Assembly: GCA_031278845.1 (NCBI GenBank)
Contig: JAITJQ010000037.1
Span: forward strand, 1-21,271
From: Puniceicoccales bacterium
GTDB taxonomy: Bacteria > Verrucomicrobiota > Verrucomicrobiia > Opitutales > LL51
Length of the DNA: 21,271 nt
Direction of reading: 5' to 3'
Below are positions 1 to 6,812 of the stretch, piece after piece; the stretch's first letter is position 1; each line of letters opens with the position of its first letter. Under the pieces are notes generated by a model. That model searched no databases. It saw only the letters and a list, made by a program, of their open reading frames with translations, and was not told where the DNA came from. A program made the position numbers and the translations under genes.

Positions 1-1649
1 TTTTTGAGGATATCGCCTTCCCGATTTGACAGGCCGAGCACGGCACATACGGCTACGATATTGTGGACGCAGATCATATTCCCCATGGCGCCGCCCGCAG
101 CCTGGGCGGCGAGGATGACGATTCGGGAAAGTTTTTGTAGTTCCGCCACGTCCCATTGAAATTGGGCGAAAAGGATATCGGAAACGGTATTGGAGCCGGT
201 GATAAAGGAACCCAGGCCGCCCACATAGGATGCAAATATAGGCCAAATGGGGCCCGCGATGCCGGCGATGGCTTCGGCCATGGCCCGCGGCATGGATAAA
301 ATATGAGTATCGACGCCTTCCCTGGCCAGTTGGGCGATTAGGTCCGGGTTAGTAAAATTTCCGGAGCCCTGAAAGATCTTGACCAGAGCCACCGATGCGC
401 AGAGGGAAATCGTCGCCGTCTTCATCTTGGAAAAGGTTTCGATCCACGCTTTGGCGGCATTTCCCGGGGACATGCGGTGTATGAAAATTGTTAGAATGGA
501 AACGAGCATGAATGGAACCGTTCCCGGCAGGTAGAGCAGTTTGAGGCTGCCCTCATCCACGTCCTTATAGCCGAAAATATCGTCAAAGAAAATGACGCCA
601 TGGCGATTGAATAATTCTTTCAGGGGCAGGATATCGATGCGGGTGAGTACGAGAATGGTGCCGATGAGTATATAGGGCAGCCAGGCCATAAATTGACTCA
701 TTTGCGGTTTAAGTTCATTATTGGTATTGAAAGTTATATTTCCGGACCAATTTTTTTCCCATTTGGACGTTTCGCCAAATGTCCACACTTCCTTTGGGGT
801 ACAGAGGCCATAGCGGGCGCCAAACATAATGACGGACAATCCGATCAAGCCTCCCGCCATGGAAGGAATTTCCGGGCCCACGAACCATGCGACGAGTAGG
901 AATGGAATGGAAAAGGCTACGGCGGCGAAGATACAAAATTTCCAAGCGGCGAAACCATCTCTCCAGGAGCGATTGGGCCCGAAGAATCGGGTAATAAATC
1001 CCAGGGTAAAGATGGGAAGAATAAAAATCATGGGGATATGCATGAAGGTGACGATTTGTCCGATAGCTTTAAAAAAGTGATCATCGGATTGGAAAATTCC
1101 CTGGGCGATCGCCCGTTCGATGAGGGTTTGTAGGGAGGCGCCGAAGCCCGTAATGATGGGAGTGCCGACGGCACCGAAGGTAACGGGAAAGGAGTTGAAG
1201 GTAATGCAGAGGATAGCTGCTGCCAGAGGAGGAAATCCGAGGGCGAGAAGTAGGGGGGCTACCAATGCTGCTGGAGTCCCAAAGCCGGCCGCTCCTTCGA
1301 CGAAGGCGCTAAACATATAGCCGATGATAATGGCTTGGATGCGCATATCCTTACTGATATTTTGCATGCCGTACTGGATCGTTTCCATGGCGCCGGAGTA
1401 CTGGAGTGTATGGAGGAGAAGCAGGGCACCGAAGACGATGATGAGGACACTTGCCGCGCTGATAACGCCCTGCAGGCTGAGTGCAGAGACGTAGAGGAGG
1501 GGGAGGTGCCAAACGAATAGGGCGGCGAGTGCACAGGTTAACCAGGCAATGGTCATTGCCTTTGCGGCTCCCCAGCGCAGACCGACCATCAACAGGAGGG
1601 CTGCCAAAATGGGAAGTACCGCGGTGATTGCCAATAAATTTGTAGACAT
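1..1649 (-). CDS. lctP: L-lactate permease family transporter (3' end beyond window)
   Basis: Proton-coupled uptake of lactate or glycolate across the inner membrane is the known role of the LctP family (TC 2.A.14). Read from the ATG at 1647-1649, the frame is open to the window edge, giving 549 residues of a multi-pass membrane protein. Family hallmarks are visible: FVEGAAGFGTPAA at about residue 116, FNSFPVTFGAVGTP at about 151, and GNMICVHNIVAV near the end, which is the usual C-terminal signature. The family is usually around 550-590 residues, so only a short tail is missing. AAGGA lies about 6 nt before the ATG. No frameshift is seen; the frame merely lacks its stop inside the window. 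It stands alone, with gyrB behind it on the same strand. Lactate versus glycolate preference cannot be read from the sequence. Confidence 0.93.
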   Translation of the reverse strand, partial: MSTNLLAITAVLPILAALLLMVGLRWGAAKAMTIAWLTCALAALFVWHLPLLYVSALSLQGVISAASVLIIVFGALLLLHTLQYSGAMETIQYGMQNISKDMRIQAIIIGYMFSAFVEGAAGFGTPAALVAPLLLALGFPPLAAAILCITFNSFPVTFGAVGTPIITGFGASLQTLIERAIAQGIFQSDDHFFKAIGQIVTFMHIPMIFILPIFTLGFITRFFGPNRSWRDGFAAWKFCIFAAVAFSIPFLLVAWFVGPEIPSMAGGLIGLSVIMFGARYGLCTPKEVWTFGETSKWEKNWSGNITFNTNNELKPQMSQFMAWLPYILIGTILVLTRIDILPLKELFNRHGVIFFDDIFGYKDVDEGSLKLLYLPGTVPFMLVSILTIFIHRMSPGNAAKAWIETFSKMKTATISLCASVALVKIFQGSGNFTNPDLIAQLAREGVDTHILSMPRAMAEAIAGIAGPIWPIFASYVGGLGSFITGSNTVSDILFAQFQWDVAELQKLSRIVILAAQAAGGAMGNMICVHNIVAVCAVLGLSNREGDILK

Positions 1650-1682
1650 AATAATCCTTTTTTACCATCAAGGCATGCGTCA

Positions 1683-1710
1683 TATATAGTTACAAATTTC
1701 CCAAAAACAA
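1683..1710 (-). promoter_or_regulatory. Possible promoter of the lactate permease gene
   Basis: On the minus strand a TTGTTT box (1705-1710) and a TATATA box (1683-1688) are separated by 16 nt, about 34 nt before the ATG at 1649. The match is moderate and the region is AT-rich, so chance is possible. Confidence 0.35.
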
Positions 1711-1751
1711 CAAAAATGAAATAAGAATTATCGCCCACGAACATGGACAAT

Positions 1752-1815
1752 AAAACGTAAAACATGAGCAATAAGATGTAAGGAATCCTGGTTTTACGTT
1801 TTTACTATATTGCTC
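1752..1815 (-). repeat. Interleaved inverted repeats (A-B-A'-B' order)
   Basis: Read on the minus strand, GAGCAATA (1808-1815) is followed by AAAACGTAAAAC (1791-1802), a 17-nt spacer, then TATTGCTC (1766-1773) and GTTTTACGTTTT (1752-1763). The first arm pairs with the third and the second with the fourth, an order that in RNA would form a pseudoknot rather than a simple hairpin. It sits between the end of gyrB and the permease start, so it could act on either transcript. Function is unknown. Confidence 0.55.
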
Positions 1816-2000
1816 AGGTGTTGCTGGAAGTAGAATCGCTGGCATTATCTTCGGTTGCGAAAATACTTGACAGCGGCGAAAAGTACGGCAAGGCTAGGAA
1901 GTAGAGGGAGGGGCGAGCATCGCGTAAAGGATCCAGACTTTTACGTTTTTACCATATTGCTCAGGCGTCAATATAAGTGACGTTGAGGGCATTATCTTCG
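1791..2000. repeat. Imperfect direct repeat of the gyrB tail, 147-bp offset
   Basis: The segment 1792-1853 and the gyrB end at 1939-2000 share TTTTACGTTTTTAC, ATATTGCTCAGG and GGCATTATCTTCG at a constant 147-bp offset, which is exactly 49 codons. A 19-bp stretch in the middle differs strongly. Both copies carry a TGA in the same relative place and phase. Outside this block the flanks do not match. Confidence 0.7.
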
Positions 2001-4453
2001 ATGAAAGCGCGGCGGATGGCTACGTCTTCGCCCATGAGCATGGAGAATATGGAGTCCGCTGCAGCCGCATCTTCGATAGAAACTTTCAGCAACTTTCGCG
2101 TAGTCGGATCCATCGTTGTTTCGAAGAGTTGTTTGGGATTCATTTCTCCCAGACCTTTGTAACGCTGGATCGATAGGCCGCGGCGTCCCAGTTCTCGGAT
2201 TTTTGAGACCATCTCCAACCCGGAATACATTTCCAAAATATTTTCCTGCTCCGTACCCATATGTTCGACGATATGGTAGCGGGGATGATTGGTCGTTTCG
2301 AAGGTACTCAAATCGATACCCAATTGGGCCAATTGATCCAGTAAATTTTTTAGCTGTGTCGCTTCGAAAATCTCGTGAACCGTAATGCGTTGGCGAATTT
2401 TGATGCCGTCGATTTCGATTTCGCGGGTTGTGGAACCCTCGAAAATATCGTCGACGATGGCGTATTCCGTGTAAAAACTTAGTCGTTCGCTTTCATCGAA
2501 GAGAAATTTAAAAGATTCCTCGTTGCCCGATCGGATACGGGCGATGAAGCGGGGGAGTGTGAAATCGGGTCGGTGTTGGTCGAGGTAGAGCGGTAAGGGG
2601 CAGCCATGGCGTAGAATACTAGCACCCAGCGTCTCAATTTTTGAAAAAATATCGATAATTTTAGCGACCACTTCCGGTGCGAAACGGTGATCATCGACCG
2701 CTCGAATCAGTGTCACATCCTCCGTCCCCAACTCGAGGAGGATTTTATTCAATTCGCTATCGTTATCCACGTAGCGTTCCTTTTTGCGGCGCTTAATTTT
2801 GTAGAGCGGCGGCTGGGCGATGTAAACGTAGCCATTGTCGATAAGTCCGCGCATTTGGCGGAAAAAAAATGTGAGTAAAAGCGTTTGAATATGGGAGCCG
2901 TCCACATCGGCATCGGTCATAATAATGATTTTGTGGTAGCGGCATTTATCCGCATCGAAACCGCCCACTTCGTCGTGGTTGCCAATCCCCGTTCCGCAGG
3001 CGGTAATAACCATACGAATGGCTTCGCTGCTGAGGACCTTGTCTAGGCGTGACTTTTCCACGTTAATAATTTTACCGAATAGGGGTAAAATGGCTTGAAT
3101 GGAGCGGTTGCGTCCCTGCTTAGCGGAACCGCCGGCCGAATCTCCTTCCACGATGAATAGCTCACACTTGGCCGGATCTTTTTCGGAGCAGTCGGCTAAT
3201 TTTCCCGGCAGACCGCCTCCCGTTAGGGCACTTTTGCGGACCGTTTCGCGGGCTTTACGGGCCGCTTCGCGGGCACGGGCGGCGCTGAGGCATTTATCGA
3301 CGATTCTTTTCCCGAGGCCGACGGTCGTTTCGAGGGCATATTTTAAATTATCGCCGACGATTTTTTGGACAATGCCATCCACTTCGCTATTGGAGAGTTT
3401 CGTTTTGGTCTGGCCTTCGAAGCGCGGTTCCGGGACTTTTACGGAAATGACCGCCGTTAGTCCCTCGCGGACGTCGTCACCGGTGAGTGTGGGATCCTTT
3501 TCTTTGAGCAAATTATTGGCTTTGGCGAAGCCGTTGATGACGCGGGTGAGCGCGGTACGAAAGCCCGATAGGTGGGTACCGCCCTCGATATTGTGGATAG
3601 AATTTGCATAGGCGTAGATCAGGTCGTTGTAGGAATCGTTATATTGCATGGCGATGTCGACGGTTACCGTACTACTTTGGCCGTCTGACGTCGTAGAACC
3701 GGAGAAGGCGATCACGTTGTCGTGAATGGGGTTTTTCCCCCGATCGAGAAATTCGACGTATTCGGCGATGCCGTTTCTGAAGTTAAATACTTCCCGCTTA
3801 TCGTTGCGTTCGTCGTTGATGGCGATGGTGATACCGGGGTTGAGGAAGGCGAGTTCGCGGAGGCGTTTAGCAAGGATATCATAGCGGAACTCTCGGGTTT
3901 CCGTAAAGATTTCCGGATCGGGAGTGAAAATAATTTTGGTACCCGTTTTATTGGTATTGCCGGTGACGATCATTTTTTGCATCGTTTTCCCCCTGGAAAA
4001 TGCCATATAATGGACATGGCCATCCCGTCGGACTTCGACTTCGAAGGTTTCCGAAACCGCATTGACGCATTTCGCGCCGACGCCGTGGAGACCGCCGGAA
4101 ACCTGGTAGGCACCCTTGCCGAATTTACCGCCGGCGTGGAGGTTCGTCATGACGAGTTCGAGGGCAGGGATTTGATATTTTGGGTGGATATCGACGGGGA
4201 TACCGCGGCCATCGTCTTCGATGGAGCAGGAGCCATTGAGGTGGAGGGAAACGGTAATATTTTTGCAATGACCGGCGAGGGCTTCATCGATGGAATTATC
4301 GACGATTTCGAAGACGCAGTGGTGAAGGCCACGTTCGAGGGTATCGCCGATGTACATATCAGGGCGTTTGCGCACACCTTCGAGGCCTTCGAGTTTTTGA
4401 ATTTTAGAAGAATCGTAGGCATCATTAGGTAAGGGCATAGGAATTTGACTCAT
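1961..4453 (-). CDS. gyrB: DNA gyrase subunit B
   Basis: This is the ATPase subunit of DNA gyrase, the type IIA topoisomerase that introduces negative supercoils with GyrA. The 830-residue length is normal for a PVC-type GyrB. The GHKL ATPase is clear: catalytic Glu49 and Asn53 in FEIVDNSIDEALAG, DDGRGIP at 80-86, and YQVSGGLHGVGAKCVNA at 116-132. The QTK loop is at 348-350. The TOPRIM domain has EGDSAGGSAKQGR at 436-448 and MTDADVDGSH at 512-521. The C-terminal region has QRYKGLGEMNPKQL. The start is the ATG at 4451-4453; only a weak purine-rich leader precedes it. No gyrA, dnaA or recF lies nearby. The final residues are EDNALNVTYIDA, of which a diverged copy is found downstream. Confidence 0.98.
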   Translation of the reverse strand: MSQIPMPLPNDAYDSSKIQKLEGLEGVRKRPDMYIGDTLERGLHHCVFEIVDNSIDEALAGHCKNITVSLHLNGSCSIEDDGRGIPVDIHPKYQIPALELVMTNLHAGGKFGKGAYQVSGGLHGVGAKCVNAVSETFEVEVRRDGHVHYMAFSRGKTMQKMIVTGNTNKTGTKIIFTPDPEIFTETREFRYDILAKRLRELAFLNPGITIAINDERNDKREVFNFRNGIAEYVEFLDRGKNPIHDNVIAFSGSTTSDGQSSTVTVDIAMQYNDSYNDLIYAYANSIHNIEGGTHLSGFRTALTRVINGFAKANNLLKEKDPTLTGDDVREGLTAVISVKVPEPRFEGQTKTKLSNSEVDGIVQKIVGDNLKYALETTVGLGKRIVDKCLSAARAREAARKARETVRKSALTGGGLPGKLADCSEKDPAKCELFIVEGDSAGGSAKQGRNRSIQAILPLFGKIINVEKSRLDKVLSSEAIRMVITACGTGIGNHDEVGGFDADKCRYHKIIIMTDADVDGSHIQTLLLTFFFRQMRGLIDNGYVYIAQPPLYKIKRRKKERYVDNDSELNKILLELGTEDVTLIRAVDDHRFAPEVVAKIIDIFSKIETLGASILRHGCPLPLYLDQHRPDFTLPRFIARIRSGNEESFKFLFDESERLSFYTEYAIVDDIFEGSTTREIEIDGIKIRQRITVHEIFEATQLKNLLDQLAQLGIDLSTFETTNHPRYHIVEHMGTEQENILEMYSGLEMVSKIRELGRRGLSIQRYKGLGEMNPKQLFETTMDPTTRKLLKVSIEDAAAADSIFSMLMGEDVAIRRAFIEDNALNVTYIDA

Positions 4454-4524
4454 TTTTTTCTATGATGATGCAAAGACACTACCCGGCAAGCAAAAATCAA
4501 GAATATTTCACGAAACGACTCTAT

Positions 4525-4872
4525 TTATTTTTCTTTCAATGGCGGAATGATGGTGCCGGGTTTGAGGTCGAAGGATTCTCCGCTCAACACTTTTTTTCCA
4601 ATATCCACTAAGCGCGGATCATCCGTAAAGCCTTCCAATTCTCCAAACTCTGGATCATTGCATGAAATAAGATCTTCCCAATCAACCGCCTCGATATCGG
4701 GTGTTCCCAGAAAAACGAAACCCTTTTCTAAAATATTGGGTCGCGGTTCAGCAATTTCCGCCGGCTTATCCCCGAGCATAAATCCCACTTCGCCCCGCTC
4801 GCCTATCGCTACAATTTCGATCGGGAAGTCCCTCGTATCCATAAGGTTTTTTATATTTTCCATATCATTCAT
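4525..4872 (-). CDS. Small acidic protein of unknown function
   Basis: I do not recognise this 115-residue protein. It is acidic (26 Asp/Glu against 12 Lys/Arg), has one Cys, no signal peptide and no membrane segment, and ends in GTIIPPLKEK. The start chosen is the ATG at 4870-4872 because TCCTT on the plus strand (AAGGA on the coding strand, 4880-4884) lies 7 nt before it; a GTG five codons upstream would overlap that site. It sits 71 bp before gyrB on the same strand and downstream of the one-domain paralogue at 5139-6686, with a gap of about 270 bp. A small acidic partner next to large possible effectors could be a chaperone or an immunity protein, but nothing in the sequence shows this. 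Confidence 0.75.
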   Translation of the reverse strand: MNDMENIKNLMDTRDFPIEIVAIGERGEVGFMLGDKPAEIAEPRPNILEKGFVFLGTPDIEAVDWEDLISCNDPEFGELEGFTDDPRLVDIGKKVLSGESFDLKPGTIIPPLKEK

Positions 4873-4879
4873 TTGATTT

Positions 4880-4884
4880 TCCTT
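4880..4884 (-). promoter_or_regulatory. Shine-Dalgarno site fixing the start at 4872
   Basis: AAGGA on the minus strand, 7 nt before the ATG at 4872. It favours this start over the GTG five codons upstream, which overlaps the site. Confidence 0.6.
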
Positions 4885-4921
4885 CACTTTCTATTAAAAA
4901 TATTGTCTTTTCATATTTTGT

Positions 4922-5138
4922 TTAATTTTGTTTAATTGTGGCGGGGATTCCACTGTAATCACCTACAACTTTAAGGCTTAGCGTCAGCGCCATGAATCCC
5001 GTAGGAGGATAGATAATCCGAGCTCTCGCAAAAGGCAAATTCATTTCATGAATATCTGTACCTCTGCCATTAAAAAAATCAATAGGTTTCCCAATTGATG
5101 AAGATTCTGTTATAAAAAAGTATAATTTTAACGCATTT
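4922..5138 (-). pseudogene. Possible C-terminal gene remnant
   Basis: Immediately after the stop of the 515-residue gene, another minus-strand frame stays open to a TAA at 4922-4924. Its last 70 or so residues have protein-like composition (for example ARARIIYPPTGFMALTLSL and VVGDYSGIPATIKQN). Upstream, the same frame runs antiparallel to nothing but overlaps the neighbour's tail out of phase, and no Shine-Dalgarno site or good start is seen. It may be what is left of a gene cut off when the neighbouring duplicated cassette arrived, or chance. I recognise no family. Confidence 0.3.
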
Positions 5139-5145
5139 TCAGGTA
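5121..5145. repeat. 3' flank copy shared by the two paralogues (copy 1)
   Basis: The 25 bases 5121-5145 are identical to 6788-6812. Both straddle the stop codon region of a paralogous gene. This shows that the duplicated unit included sequence beyond the coding region. Confidence 0.85.
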
Positions 5146-6686
5146 CTTGCGGCCGAGGTTTCATCCGTTGGAATTGGAACAAATTCGCAGGGATATCGCT
5201 CATCGAACGTTTTGAAGCTAGGCATATGCAGCGCAAATACGTCGTAATGGTAATAAAAATCCTTGAGCCATGTTTCATCGTTTTTTCGTGGAACTTCACC
5301 GCCCAAAATCCCGACACTATAACCTGTGCCTGTTTCGCTCCTTGCCACTTTTCTACTTCTATCGGGAAATTCTTCAGTTAATCGGGCGAGTGCTGTCCTT
5401 GCTTCGTCTGGGACTTCCGGTCGTTTGAGTTGGAAGCCTGCATATTTTGCCATACTATCCACAAGCATCGCCAATACGGCGGCTCCGCCTCTACGGCAGG
5501 TAGAAGATTGGCTCCAAGTATACATAAATTTTTTCATTGCTTGTGTAAATGCCGCAAGAGCTTCGGGATCTTCTGGGTTTTCTTTCAAACGTTTTGCTTC
5601 TTCCAGGCATTCCTTAAAAAGACTATCACCGACGAATAACATGTTTAATGGAGCATGGGCAACGCCTCCAGCGCTATATAAACGGCAGCCCAACTGGTTT
5701 GGGGGAATCAATTTAGGGGACATATCTCCTAATTTTAACGTTTCGCGACCTTCGGGATTAGCATTATAGGGATTAGTAGGATACACATCAGATGTTAACC
5801 ATCGAGCAAGATAAATTTGTGATTCACTAAAATATAGATCAAATTGTTCACAAAGAGGATCCCCAGCCGGATATTCTGGATGTCCAAATAGTTCCGCCTC
5901 TGGCGAACCCACTACTACAGCGATAGCTCCCCGTGCCGTCGTACTAAATATCACAATTTTCTCAAAAAAAGCTTGCACTGATGCATTATCTGATAAATCA
6001 AGTTTGCCCCGTTGGAGTGCCTCATCAAGGGTATTGGCAATCAACTGTCTGAGCGGACCGGAAACTTGATTGAAAAACCCTTCATTGCCATAGAGACCGG
6101 CAATTAGTGGCCGATGATCCACCTGTTGACTTCCTCCATTGGCAAGCATTTGTTTAATTTCTGCCTCCTTCCTTGTTAATTCTTCACCCTTTAATTCCGG
6201 AAAAAAAGACCCGACATAGGCTTTAGCAATACATTCGCAGCCACCTTGTACTTTATCCCCAGTGTGCCCATAACATATTGTGATTTGTGTATGCAAAACC
6301 TGACGCTCCCAATCATATAGCTTTTGGTCGCCATTATTTTTATACTTTGTACCCTGCTCAGTCTTCCAATCATGAGTATCTATATCTATTCCCGTACCTT
6401 TAGCGGTTGGAGAAGGAGCAGATTCAGGCTGAGGTTCCTGTTGTTCTGAAGGCGCTGTTGATTTTGCTGCGCTGGATATTTGTGTAGCTCCTGAGTGGCT
6501 TACTTGGGTGCTGCGCCCCATTAGAGATGTATCACAATCACTTCCAAAAGTATCAGGCATTATTGTGCTTCCTGCAGCTCTTTTTCCTGGACCCATTGGA
6601 ATGGGACTTTTCTTTAAAGTTTGAGACGCCTCCACGCTTGACCATTGGGTTGAGCTACCCGAAACACTACTTAATCCATCTGACAT
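5139..6686 (-). CDS. One-domain member of an unrecognised paralogous family
   Basis: I do not recognise this 515-residue protein. Residues 1-98 are Ser/Thr/Pro-rich and probably disordered, with no signal peptide. One large domain follows (about 99-505). Landmarks shared with both halves of the neighbour are DTHDW (103-107), FFPE (161-164), GNEGFFNQVSGPLRQLI (200-216), YLARWL (292-297), and the best conserved block from LNMLFVG (347) through WSQSSTCRRGGAA (391-403) to KYAGF (414-418). The domain closes with FDERYPCEF (494-502). It most resembles the second domain of the 1060-residue protein, so one probably arose from the other. The start is supported by GGAAGGA at 6691-6697. An exported or injected effector is a guess from the disordered head and the surroundings; a nuclease, protease or transferase motif is not evident. 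Confidence 0.9.
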   Translation of the reverse strand: MSDGLSSVSGSSTQWSSVEASQTLKKSPIPMGPGKRAAGSTIMPDTFGSDCDTSLMGRSTQVSHSGATQISSAAKSTAPSEQQEPQPESAPSPTAKGTGIDIDTHDWKTEQGTKYKNNGDQKLYDWERQVLHTQITICYGHTGDKVQGGCECIAKAYVGSFFPELKGEELTRKEAEIKQMLANGGSQQVDHRPLIAGLYGNEGFFNQVSGPLRQLIANTLDEALQRGKLDLSDNASVQAFFEKIVIFSTTARGAIAVVVGSPEAELFGHPEYPAGDPLCEQFDLYFSESQIYLARWLTSDVYPTNPYNANPEGRETLKLGDMSPKLIPPNQLGCRLYSAGGVAHAPLNMLFVGDSLFKECLEEAKRLKENPEDPEALAAFTQAMKKFMYTWSQSSTCRRGGAAVLAMLVDSMAKYAGFQLKRPEVPDEARTALARLTEEFPDRSRKVARSETGTGYSVGILGGEVPRKNDETWLKDFYYHYDVFALHMPSFKTFDERYPCEFVPIPTDETSAAST

Positions 6687-6757
6687 AATTTCCTTCCAAT
6701 AAATGAAGATTATATAGAAATTTTTATATATTAAAATCTTTTTTTAATTTTTTATAG
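6684..6757 (-). promoter_or_regulatory. Promoter and leader of the 515-residue gene (conserved block)
   Basis: TATAAT (6709-6714 on the minus strand) lies 23 nt before the ATG, followed by CTTCATT and a Shine-Dalgarno GGAAGGA at 6691-6697. The whole block, including an A-rich run further upstream, closely matches 9986-10058 in front of the paralogue. No good TTGACA is visible at the usual distance. Confidence 0.6.
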
Positions 6758-6787
6758 ATATCATTCAATATATTACCCCAAAAAAGG

Positions 6788-6812
6788 TATAATTTTAACG
6801 CATTTTCAGGTA
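6788..6812. repeat. 3' flank copy shared by the two paralogues (copy 2)
   Basis: Identical to 5121-5145 over 25 bases, covering the stop of the 1060-residue gene and the bases just after it. Confidence 0.85.

Larger units (their letters stand above)
1650..1960. other. gyrB-permease intergenic region
   Basis: This 311-base gap has no convincing gene. It contains the permease promoter, a near-copy of the last 13 or so codons of gyrB plus its 3' flank, and interleaved inverted repeats (described separately). On the minus strand an open stretch without an ATG reads through about 44 codons and ends with EDNASDSTSSNT and a stop at 1814-1816. This lies in the same phase as gyrB, whose own tail is EDNALNVTYIDA. 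Confidence 0.6.

Noticed and set aside
1..1649. Permease as a pseudogene, because no complete frame is present
   Set aside because: Translation from 1649 stays open to the window edge with all family motifs in one phase; it is simply cut by the window.
3099..3611. Plus-strand open frame of 170 codons opposite gyrB
   Set aside because: Antisense to the TOPRIM and QTK-loop region of gyrB; Ser/Arg-rich composition typical of a shadow frame.
3722..4432. Plus-strand open frame of 236 codons opposite the gyrB start
   Set aside because: It lies fully antisense to the conserved gyrB ATPase region and has no recognisable motif.
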